A stretch of 18,766 bases of DNA, from NCBI GenBank assembly GCA_021801615.1, contig JAJYXS010000119.1, positions 1-18,766 of the forward strand. The letters are read 5' to 3'. Shown piece by piece: positions 1 to 5,713 of this stretch. A program made the position numbers and the translations under genes. Below the pieces are notes generated by a model. The model saw nothing but the letters and a program-made list of their open reading frames with translations, was not told where the DNA came from and made no database searches. The DNA is from Actinomycetes bacterium (GTDB lineage Bacteria > Actinomycetota > Acidimicrobiia > Acidimicrobiales > RAAP-2). Position 1 is the stretch's first letter. The number at the start of each line of letters is the position of its first letter.

Positions 1-612
1 GGACACGGCCCTCCCGACGCTGAACCCGCTGCCCGTCTGGGGCCGCAGCCCGTCGCTCGCGATCACAGAGACCGACGCGTACGCCGAGGTCCGCTGAGTC
101 GCCGCGCAGATCCCCGTCGTCGACGCGAGCGCGACCTCCACGCTCGCGTCGCCGTAGTCGGCCGACGGGACCTGGCGGACCCGTGCGTCCACGCCGCGAG
201 CCAAGCGCTCGAGCTCGAGCGCCATCTTCACCTTGTCGTCGACCGAGACGGACGAGAGCTCCGGATCCCACAAGTCGAGCTCCGCGGGCGCCACCCCGTC
301 TGGCTCCGCGAGCACGACGTATGGGTCCGCGGTGGCGTACGAGGCGTTGTCGCGGGCGTCCTCCAACACCGCATCGACCACCTCGGGCTCGAGCGAGCCT
401 GCCCACGCGAACCCGGCGCGATTGCCTTCGCCGCCGCCTTCGAGCACCACGCGCACGCCGATCCCCTGCGAGCTCGCCGAGGTGAGCTGCTCGATCTTCC
501 CGTCGTAGGCGCGGACCTCGGTGTCGCGTCCCCGGGCGACGTAGGCCTCGACGCCCTCGCCTGGACGCGCCCGGTCGGCGACGGATCGCGCGAGCTCCAG
601 CAACTCGCTCAC
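1..612 (-). CDS. pmbA: TldE/PmbA-family protein, N-terminal part (runs off window)
   Basis: Reading from the GTG at 612 to the window edge gives 204 uninterrupted codons; the C-terminus lies outside. TldE/PmbA is the non-catalytic partner of TldD. The two form a metalloprotease heterodimer that processes or degrades small peptides, such as microcin precursors and antitoxins in E. coli. Seen here: an N-terminal half with the family pattern AYVARGRDTEVRAYDGKIEQ (about residues 27-46), then GIGVRVVLEGGG, and a later stretch with QTGSGFS just before the edge. This matches the first PmbA_TldD domain. The start codon overlaps the tldD stop as GTGA (609-612), so the two subunits are probably translationally coupled. 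No HExxxH motif is seen in this part, as expected for the TldE partner. The name rests on the tldD neighbour and the N-terminal pattern. Confidence 0.85.
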   Translation of the reverse strand, partial: MSELLELARSVADRARPGEGVEAYVARGRDTEVRAYDGKIEQLTSASSQGIGVRVVLEGGGEGNRAGFAWAGSLEPEVVDAVLEDARDNASYATADPYVVLAEPDGVAPAELDLWDPELSSVSVDDKVKMALELERLARGVDARVRQVPSADYGDASVEVALASTTGICAATQRTSAYASVSVIASDGLRPQTGSGFSVGRAVS

Positions 613-2033
613 GAGGCGGTCCCGCCGATCGTCACGCCGGTGATGCGCAGCGTCGCCTGGCCGCATCCGACCGGGACGCTCTGGCCGTCCTTGCCGCAGG
701 TCCCCGGCGTCATCGAGAAGTCGCCGGCCACCGCGTCGATGCGCCGGAGCACCTCGGGGCCGTTCCCGATCAGGTTCGCATCGCGAAGGGGCACCGTGAT
801 CCGGCCTTCCTCGATCAGGTACGCCTCGGCCGTGCCGAAGACGAAGTCGCCCGTCGTCGTGTTGACCTGTCCGCCTCCGAGCTTGGCCACGTAGACCCCG
901 CGGGGCGTCTGGGCGACGATCTCCGCGGGGTCCTCGGCCCCCGCGAGGAGGAACGTGTTGGTCATCCGCACCATCGGCAGGTGCTGGTAGCTCTGCCGTC
1001 GACCGTTCCCCGAGGACTGGCGGCCTTCCTTGCGCGCGCGCAGCCAGTCCCACATGTAGTCGGTGAGGACGCCGCGGTCGATGAGCACGTTGCGGGCAGC
1101 CGGCCGGCCTTCGTCGTCGACGCCGTAGTTGCCCCACTCTCCCGTCATCGTCCCGTCGTCCACGAGCGTGACGAGCGGGCTCGCGACCTGCTCGCCCATG
1201 AGGCCGACGTAGACGGAGGAGTCCTTCGCGATGTGGTCGGCCTCGAGCCCGTGGCCGCACGCCTCGTGGAACAGGATGCCGCCTGAGCCGCCTGCGAGCA
1301 CCACCGGGACCTCGCCGGAGGGCGCGGGACGCGCGGAGAGCTTCGCCAGCGCGCGCCGGGCCGCGGTCCGGGCGATCTCGTCGACGTCCACCTGCTCGAA
1401 GAGCTCGAAGCCGACGGTGCGCGCCACGCTCTCGTAGCCCGTCTGCATGCCGGAGTCCCCGGTCGCGACACACACGACGCGAAGGCGCGTCCGCACCTGG
1501 TCGTCCTCGGCGAACACCCCGTCCGTGCTGGCGACGAGCGTTCGCCGGCGGGAGTCGCCGTAGCCGACCTGCACCTGGGTGATCTCGCCGCCTGCAGAGC
1601 GTGCCGTGTCGTCCGCGCGGGCGAGCAGCTCGAGCTTCCGGGCCTTCGAGACGCTCGCGGGCAGCAGCTCGGCGACCGGCGAGCACGTGCGGCGCGCCGC
1701 CAGCCTGACGGTCCGGACCCCGCCCCCGCCTTCCTGCGCGACGGCCGCCGCCGCCTCGGCCGCCTCGAGGAGGCCCGTCTCGCTCAGATCGGCGGTGTGC
1801 GCGAACCCGGTCGTCTCGCCCACGACCACTCGGATGCCCGCGCCGCGCTCGCGTCCGGAGGACAGCCCCTCCACCTTGCGATCGTCGAGGGACGCGCCGG
1901 AGCTCTGCCGGTCCTCGGCGAACACCTCCGCCATGTCGCCTCCACGGCGCAACGCTGCCGCGAGCACCCGCTCCAAGACGCCAGGCTCGACGAGCGGCGC
2001 GCCACGAGCGTCGTTCCGAGGGGCGCCGGGCAC
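609..2033 (-). CDS. tldD: TldD-family zinc metalloprotease
   Basis: Catalytic subunit of the TldD/TldE peptidase. The metal-binding HExxxH motif is visible as HEACGH, about residues 256-261 from the start chosen here. It is preceded by the family stretch VVLAGGSGGILF and followed by GLEADHIAKDSSVY. The C-terminus contains GDFSMTPGTCGKDGQSVPVG, typical of TldD. From GTG 2033 the protein is 474 residues, normal for the family. A longer reading from TTG 2063 is possible, but it would overlap the divergent thioesterase start (ATG 2053). GTG 2033 lies 7 bases after a TACGAT -10 box (2046-2041), consistent with a leaderless mRNA, so I prefer it. The stop overlaps the tldE start as GTGA. Substrate is unknown; no RiPP precursor or antitoxin is visible next to it. 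Confidence 0.93.
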   Translation of the reverse strand: MPGAPRNDARGAPLVEPGVLERVLAAALRRGGDMAEVFAEDRQSSGASLDDRKVEGLSSGRERGAGIRVVVGETTGFAHTADLSETGLLEAAEAAAAVAQEGGGGVRTVRLAARRTCSPVAELLPASVSKARKLELLARADDTARSAGGEITQVQVGYGDSRRRTLVASTDGVFAEDDQVRTRLRVVCVATGDSGMQTGYESVARTVGFELFEQVDVDEIARTAARRALAKLSARPAPSGEVPVVLAGGSGGILFHEACGHGLEADHIAKDSSVYVGLMGEQVASPLVTLVDDGTMTGEWGNYGVDDEGRPAARNVLIDRGVLTDYMWDWLRARKEGRQSSGNGRRQSYQHLPMVRMTNTFLLAGAEDPAEIVAQTPRGVYVAKLGGGQVNTTTGDFVFGTAEAYLIEEGRITVPLRDANLIGNGPEVLRRIDAVAGDFSMTPGTCGKDGQSVPVGCGQATLRITGVTIGGTAS

Positions 2034-2039
2034 GGGCGG

Positions 2040-2046
2040 TATCGTA
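2040..2046. promoter_or_regulatory. Symmetric divergent -10 element between tldD and the thioesterase
   Basis: The heptamer TATCGTA reads TATCGT on the plus strand (2040-2045) and TACGAT on the minus strand (2046-2041). Both fit TAnnnT. Seven bases separate the plus box from ATG 2053, and seven separate the minus box from GTG 2033. Both genes could therefore be transcribed as leaderless mRNAs from one shared opening site. No Shine-Dalgarno sequence is seen before either start. Promoter activity is inferred. Confidence 0.6.
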
Positions 2047-2052
2047 ACGGTG

Positions 2053-2529
2053 ATGGCCCGCAACGCAGCTCAGGCGCCGCCGCTCGAAGAGACCGTGCAC
2101 GTGGGGCTGAGCGCGTCGGCGTCGCTCACGGTGACCGATTCCGACACCGCGATGAGCCTCAGGTCTGGCGACGTCCCGGTGCTCGCGACGCCGAGGCTCG
2201 TGGCGCTCTGCGAGGAGGCGACCTGCCGTGCGCTCGACGACCGCCTCGGCTCCGGGCGTACGAGCGTCGCCTCCCGGGTGCGCTTCGACCACCTCGTGCC
2301 GGTGCCCGTCGGCTCGACGGTGACGGCAGAGGCCACGCTCGAGAAGGTGGAGGGGCGCCGGCTGATCTTCACGATCACGGTCACGCTGGACTCCGACGAC
2401 CGGGCCGCCCTCGTCGCCGCGGGCCGGATCACCCGCGTGGTGGTGGAGCGGCTCGCCTTCCTCGCGAAGGCGCGCTGCCCAGAGGTCGCCACGGACCTGC
2501 CCACGGGCGGAGCCGCCGGCAGAACCTGA
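2053..2529 (+). CDS. FlK-like hotdog-fold acyl-CoA thioesterase
   Basis: A 158-residue hotdog-fold protein resembling the fluoroacetyl-CoA thioesterase FlK, which hydrolyses acyl-CoA in the cytoplasm. Visible segments: VLATPRLVALCEEATCRAL (about 43-61), FDHLVPVPVGSTVTAEATL (78-96) and EKVEGRRLIFTITVTL (97-112). Thr46, Glu54 and His80 have the same spacing (+8, +34) as Thr42/Glu50/His76 of FlK as I remember it, so the catalytic set looks intact. Residues aligned with the FlK lid phenylalanines (33 and 36) are Arg37 and Asp40, which argues against fluoroacetyl-CoA specificity; the natural substrate is unknown. ATG 2053 is preferred because of the -10 box 7 bases upstream. The open frame continues further upstream, but there it only overlays tldD. 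The stop codon lies inside the first unit of a tandem repeat, and the last 18 or so residues look like a non-conserved tail. Confidence 0.8.
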   Translation: MARNAAQAPPLEETVHVGLSASASLTVTDSDTAMSLRSGDVPVLATPRLVALCEEATCRALDDRLGSGRTSVASRVRFDHLVPVPVGSTVTAEATLEKVEGRRLIFTITVTLDSDDRAALVAAGRITRVVVERLAFLAKARCPEVATDLPTGGAAGRT

Positions 2530-2646
2530 GCCGCCAGGGCCTTCCGCTGGCAGCACCTGAGCCTCCAGGGCCTTCCGCCGGCAGCACCTGAGCCGCCAAG
2601 GTCCTGAGCCGCCACGGTCCTGAGCTGCCAAGGTCCTGAGCCGCCC
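2525..2646 (+). repeat. Modular 31-bp/16-bp tandem repeat starting at the thioesterase stop codon
   Basis: Two 31-bp units (2525-2555 and 2556-2586) differ at only two positions. Three 16-bp units follow (2587-2602, 2603-2618, 2619-2634; type CCTGAGCCGCCAAGGT), then a partial unit to 2646. The 31-mer is itself one 16-bp module plus a 15-bp module (CTTCCGCTGGCAGCA), giving the order A-B-A-B-A-A-A-A'. The thioesterase TGA (2527-2529) is bases 3-5 of the first unit. There is no inverted-repeat core, and no unique spacers that would suggest CRISPR. Confidence 0.9.
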
Positions 2647-2712
2647 GAGTGTTCACCCGTCGCAGGGCGACGATCTGCCGACGTTGCCCGGGTCGGCGCC
2701 ACGCGAAGGGAT

Positions 2713-2718
2713 AGGGTG
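2713..2718 (+). promoter_or_regulatory. Candidate -10 box for the dxs leader ORF and dxs
   Basis: TAGGGT fits TAnnnT and lies 5 bases before GTG 2724, which opens a 14-codon ORF leading into dxs. No -35 hexamer is seen at the usual spacing. Promoter function is inferred from position and from the lack of a better candidate. Confidence 0.35.
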
Positions 2719-2723
2719 TCGAC

Positions 2724-2768
2724 GTGGTCAGCACCCGGACCGGTGCTTCGCCTCAGCTCCCAGCATGA
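2724..2768 (+). CDS. Possible 14-codon leader peptide overlapping the dxs start
   Basis: GTG 2724 opens a 14-codon frame encoding MVSTRTGASPQLPA. Its TGA (2766-2768) overlaps the dxs ATG (2765-2767) as ATGA. No convincing Shine-Dalgarno precedes dxs ATG 2765, so ribosomes finishing this ORF could restart on dxs. A candidate -10 box (TAGGGT, 2713-2718) lies just upstream, so the leader itself could be read leaderless. A small hairpin, GCACC/GGTGC (2731-2735 with 2742-2746), sits inside it. The peptide resembles nothing I know and has no run of one amino acid that would suggest classical attenuation. It may be a chance ORF. Confidence 0.35.
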   Translation: MVSTRTGASPQLPA

Positions 2769-4735
2769 CGATCCTCCCCCGTATCGAGACGCCCGCGGAC
2801 CTGCGCTCCCTCACCCCCGAGGAGCTCGCGACGCTCGCCGAGGAGATCAGGGCGTTCATCGTGGAGTCGGTCACCGCCACCGGCGGCCACCTCGGGTCGA
2901 ACCTGGGCGTCGTCGAGCTCACCCTGGCGCTGCACCGCGTGTTCGAGTCACCCCGCGACGCCGTGCTGTGGGACACCGGCCATCAGGCCTACATCCACAA
3001 GCTCGTCACCGGCCGGCGGTACGGTTTCCGCTCGCTCCGCCAAAAGGGCGGCTTGTCCGGCTACCCCAGCCGTGCCGAGTCGGACCACGACTGGATCGAG
3101 AACAGCCACGCCTCGACGGTGCTGTCGTACGCGCACGGGCTGGCGAGCGCCTGGGCGCTCGACGGCCAGCTCGTCGGCTCCGGCGGGAACCGTCGCGTGG
3201 TCGCGGTGGTGGGGGACGGCGCGCTGACCGGCGGGATGGCCTACGAGGCGCTGAACAATCTCGGCCACTCGGGCCGGCGCGTCCTCGTCGTGCTGAACGA
3301 CAACGGCCGGTCGTACGCGCCGACGGTCTCCTTCTTGTCGCGCAGCGTCACGACGCTGCGCCTGCACCCGACGTACGTCCAGACGCGCGAACGCCTCCGC
3401 AGCCTGTTGCGCGACCTCCCAGGGGTCGGCGACCTCGCGTACAGCGGCGTGCACGGCCTCACGAGCGCGCTGAGAGAGGTGCTCTCGCCGCACACCTTCT
3501 TCGAGGCGCTCGGCGTCCGGTACGCAGGGCCCATCGACGGCCACGACGTGGCGCAGACCGAGCAGGCGCTCCTCAACGCCGCAGATTGGGACGGGCCGAT
3601 CGTGGTCCACCTCCTCACCCAGAAGGGACGGGGCTACGGCCCCGCGGAGGAAGACGAGGTGCAGCACCTCCACGACGTGAAGGCAGGGAGCCGGCAGGCC
3701 GGCTCGAAGCCGCAGGCGGCCTTGGCGTCGCCGCATTCCGGCGACACCGGAGGCCCGCCGGCGCCCCCGATCGGGAGCACCCACGCGGCCACCTACACCG
3801 ACGCGTTCGCGCACGCGCTCGTCCGCATCGCCGAGCACCGGCCCGAGGTGGTCGCGCTCACCGCGGCGATGCCCGGGCCGACCGGTCTCCTCGCCTTCCA
3901 GGCCCGCTTCCCCGAACGGTTCTTCGACGTGGGGATCGCCGAGCAGCACGAGGTGACCGCCGCCGCGGGCATGGCGATGGGCGGCCTCCGGCCGGTGGTC
4001 GCCGTGTACTCGACGTTCCTTTCGCGCGCGTTCGACCAGATGAACCTCGACGTCGGGCTGCACCGGCTGCCGGTCGTGTTCGCGCTCGACCGGGCGGGCA
4101 TCACCGGCGAGAACGGTCCGAGCCACCACGGCGTCCTCGACCTCGTGCTCTCGCTCGCGGTGCCCGGCATGACCGTGCTCGCACCTTCGAGCGCCGAGGA
4201 CCTCGAGGCCATGCTCGAGACTGCGCTCGACCTCGCCGGTCCGGTGACCATCCGCTTCCCTGCGACGCCGGCCCGTCACGCGGAGCCCGGCCGCGGCCTC
4301 GAAGCGCGTCAGCTACGCGGCGGCGACGGAGCCGTCTGCCTGCTCGGCGTCGGCAAGCTCGTCGCCGCCTGCATCGGCGCGGCCGAGGAGCTGGCCGGCA
4401 CAGGGATCGAGGCGACGGTATGGGACGTGCGTGCCGTGAGCCCGCCCGACGAGGCGATGGTCGCCGACGCGGCGCGCCACCAACTCGTCGTGACCGCCGA
4501 AGACGGGCTGCGAACGGGCGGTGCGGGGACGTTCCTCGCCGACGCCGTCGCTCGTGCAGCCGACGAGGCGGACCGGAGCGCGCCGCCGGTCAAGACGCTC
4601 GGCATCCCACGTGCCTACATCCCGCAGGGCAAGGCCGACACAATCCTCTCGGCGCTGGGGCTGGACGGCCAGGCGATCGCGGCGAGCGTCCGGCGGGCGC
4701 TGCGCGCCGAGGACCGCACGCTCTACGCGCCCTGA
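2765..4735 (+). CDS. dxs: 1-deoxy-D-xylulose-5-phosphate synthase
   Basis: Dxs condenses pyruvate and glyceraldehyde 3-phosphate to DXP, the first step of the MEP isoprenoid pathway, using thiamine diphosphate (TPP) in the cytoplasm. Visible features from ATG 2765 (656 residues): TGGHLGSNLG (about 39-48); the TPP/Mg motif GDG (150-152) to NDN (178-180); the actinobacterial-type GGLSGYPSRAESDHDW (95-110) with ENSHAST; GIAEQHE with the expected catalytic Glu near 393; and DRAGITGENGPSHHG (442-456). A Pro/Gly-rich linker (about 308-340) joins the TPP-binding and pyrimidine-binding domains. ATG 2765 is preferred because MTILPRIETPADLRSL is the expected beginning. No good ribosome-binding site precedes it, but a 14-codon ORF overlaps it as ATGA. 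It faces rfbA convergently across 46 bases. Confidence 0.96.
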   Translation: MTILPRIETPADLRSLTPEELATLAEEIRAFIVESVTATGGHLGSNLGVVELTLALHRVFESPRDAVLWDTGHQAYIHKLVTGRRYGFRSLRQKGGLSGYPSRAESDHDWIENSHASTVLSYAHGLASAWALDGQLVGSGGNRRVVAVVGDGALTGGMAYEALNNLGHSGRRVLVVLNDNGRSYAPTVSFLSRSVTTLRLHPTYVQTRERLRSLLRDLPGVGDLAYSGVHGLTSALREVLSPHTFFEALGVRYAGPIDGHDVAQTEQALLNAADWDGPIVVHLLTQKGRGYGPAEEDEVQHLHDVKAGSRQAGSKPQAALASPHSGDTGGPPAPPIGSTHAATYTDAFAHALVRIAEHRPEVVALTAAMPGPTGLLAFQARFPERFFDVGIAEQHEVTAAAGMAMGGLRPVVAVYSTFLSRAFDQMNLDVGLHRLPVVFALDRAGITGENGPSHHGVLDLVLSLAVPGMTVLAPSSAEDLEAMLETALDLAGPVTIRFPATPARHAEPGRGLEARQLRGGDGAVCLLGVGKLVAACIGAAEELAGTGIEATVWDVRAVSPPDEAMVADAARHQLVVTAEDGLRTGGAGTFLADAVARAADEADRSAPPVKTLGIPRAYIPQGKADTILSALGLDGQAIAASVRRALRAEDRTLYAP

Positions 4736-4763
4736 CCCGCGCGCTGCGCGACGCGCCCTTAGC

Positions 4764-4795
4764 GCTCAGGACCCGTTCGGCTCAGGACTTGTTCG
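4764..4795 (-). repeat. Two 16-bp tandem units spanning the rfbA stop codon
   Basis: 4764-4779 and 4780-4795 are a head-to-tail 16-bp duplication with two mismatches. Read on the minus strand, the phase CCTGAGCCGAACGGGT is a variant of the 16-mer found after the thioesterase gene (12 of 16 bases match CCTGAGCCGCCACGGT). The rfbA TGA (4784-4782) again falls at bases 3-5 of a unit, as in the other array. Confidence 0.8.
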
Positions 4796-5525
4796 CCCCG
4801 TAGGCGCGCACGAAGTCGTTCACCATGTAGTACGCGTCGATCGACTCGCCCGCGTCCCCCCAGAAGCCGTCGAGGACGTCGTAGCTCATCGCCCCTTCGG
4901 CGACGTAGTGGTTGTTCACGTCGGTGATCTCGAGCTCGCCGCGCCCAGACGGCTGGAGCGTCTTGATGACGTCGAAGACGCCAGCGTCGTAGCAGTAGAT
5001 GCCGGTGACCCCGAAGTGCGAAGGCGGGTCGTCGGGCTTCTCTACGATCCGCACCACCCGTCCGCTGCCGTCGAGCTCGGGGACGCCGAGATGGCGGAGG
5101 TGCTCTGGCGCCTCGACGCGCGTGAGCAGGATCCGCGCGCCCACAGGACTGGCGCAGAAGGCGTCGACCATCGGACGGATCGAGCGCTCCACGACGTTGT
5201 CGGCGAGCATGACGAGCACCGGCTCGCCGTCCGCGAAGCGCTCGGCGAGCCCGAGGGCCTCTGCGATCCCCCCGGGGCGCTCCTGGTAGCCGTAGCTGAG
5301 GCGGTCGATGCCGAACTCGTGGCCGTTGCCGAGAAGCCGGAGGAACTCGCCGGCGTGCGTGCCGCCGGTGACGAGCATGAGGTCCCGGATCCCCGCGTTC
5401 ACCACGGCCTCGATCGCCCACTGCACCATCGGGCGGTCGTAGATGGGAAGGAGGTGCTTGTTCGTGATCCTGGTCAGCGGGTACAGGCGCGAGCCGGTCC
5501 CGCCGGCGAGGAGGACACCCTTCAC
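4782..5525 (-). CDS. rfbA: Glucose-1-phosphate thymidylyltransferase-like NDP-sugar pyrophosphorylase
   Basis: Transfers a nucleotide to a sugar-1-phosphate, probably making dTDP-glucose for rhamnose or other deoxysugars of the envelope. The 247-residue protein has the nucleotidyltransferase signature GGTGSRLYPLT (8-18), followed by NKHLLPIYDRPM with Lys23; the LADN stretch at about 107-110; EKP (162-164); VTGIYCYD (173-180); and ELEITDVNNHYV (197-208). At 247 residues it is the short form, lacking the longer C-terminus of classical RmlA (about 290). Sugar and nucleotide specificity cannot be read from this. No rmlB/C/D genes are in the window. The start is GTG 5525, eight bases after a TATCGT -10 box, suggesting a leaderless mRNA. 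The stop sits in a 16-bp tandem repeat. Confidence 0.85.
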   Translation of the reverse strand: MKGVLLAGGTGSRLYPLTRITNKHLLPIYDRPMVQWAIEAVVNAGIRDLMLVTGGTHAGEFLRLLGNGHEFGIDRLSYGYQERPGGIAEALGLAERFADGEPVLVMLADNVVERSIRPMVDAFCASPVGARILLTRVEAPEHLRHLGVPELDGSGRVVRIVEKPDDPPSHFGVTGIYCYDAGVFDVIKTLQPSGRGELEITDVNNHYVAEGAMSYDVLDGFWGDAGESIDAYYMVNDFVRAYGANKS

Positions 5526-5533
5526 GACCCCCC

Positions 5534-5539
5534 ACGATA
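5534..5539 (-). promoter_or_regulatory. Candidate -10 box of rfbA
   Basis: TATCGT on the minus strand (5539-5534) is followed by 8 bases and then GTG 5525. The same hexamer precedes the thioesterase gene at 2040-2045. This spacing implies transcription starting at or beside the start codon. Confidence 0.5.
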
Positions 5540-5589
5540 CGTGCCCGAGCCCCGGGGCGTCAGCACCTCCCGGCGCCCGGGCGCCGGGT

Positions 5590-5710
5590 CGCAGCGCTAC
5601 GGGCGGGCGCCGGGCCGCAGCGCTACGGTCGGGGCCGGGCCGCAGGGCTACGGTCGGGGGCCGCGCCGGATCGCCGCGCTCGGTCGGCGCGCGGCAGCGC
5701 TACGGTCGGG
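5590..5710 (+). repeat. About 25-bp tandem repeats carrying -10 boxes upstream of dinG
   Basis: Imperfect direct copies of a unit with core CGCAGCGCTACGGTCGG begin near 5590, 5616, 5641, 5672 and 5693. The TAnnnT hexamer TACGGT occurs exactly at 5624-5629, 5649-5654 and 5701-5706. The first copy has TACGGG and the fourth has lost the A. The last copy supplies the hexamer next to the dinG start. The array fills most of the 188-base gap between the divergent rfbA and dinG starts. Confidence 0.85.
5701..5706 (+). promoter_or_regulatory. Candidate -10 box of dinG (last repeat copy)
   Basis: TACGGT is followed by 7 bases and then GTG 5714, the same geometry as the tldD/thioesterase starts. It is one of three identical hexamers in the upstream repeat array. 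No Shine-Dalgarno is evident, consistent with a leaderless mRNA. Confidence 0.5.
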
Positions 5711-5713
5711 CGC

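Noticed and set aside
2034..2063. TTG 2063 as the tldD start
   Set aside because: It would place the start inside the divergent thioesterase gene. GTG 2033 has a -10 box at leaderless distance and keeps the whole conserved region.
2525..2646. CRISPR-like array
   Set aside because: Units are directly adjacent with no unique spacers, and no cas genes are present. The same applies to the arrays at 5590-5710 and 18623-18766.
4736..4763. Bidirectional terminator between dxs and rfbA
   Set aside because: The GCGC-rich sequence can fold several ways, but no stem is clearly best and there is no T-run on either strand.
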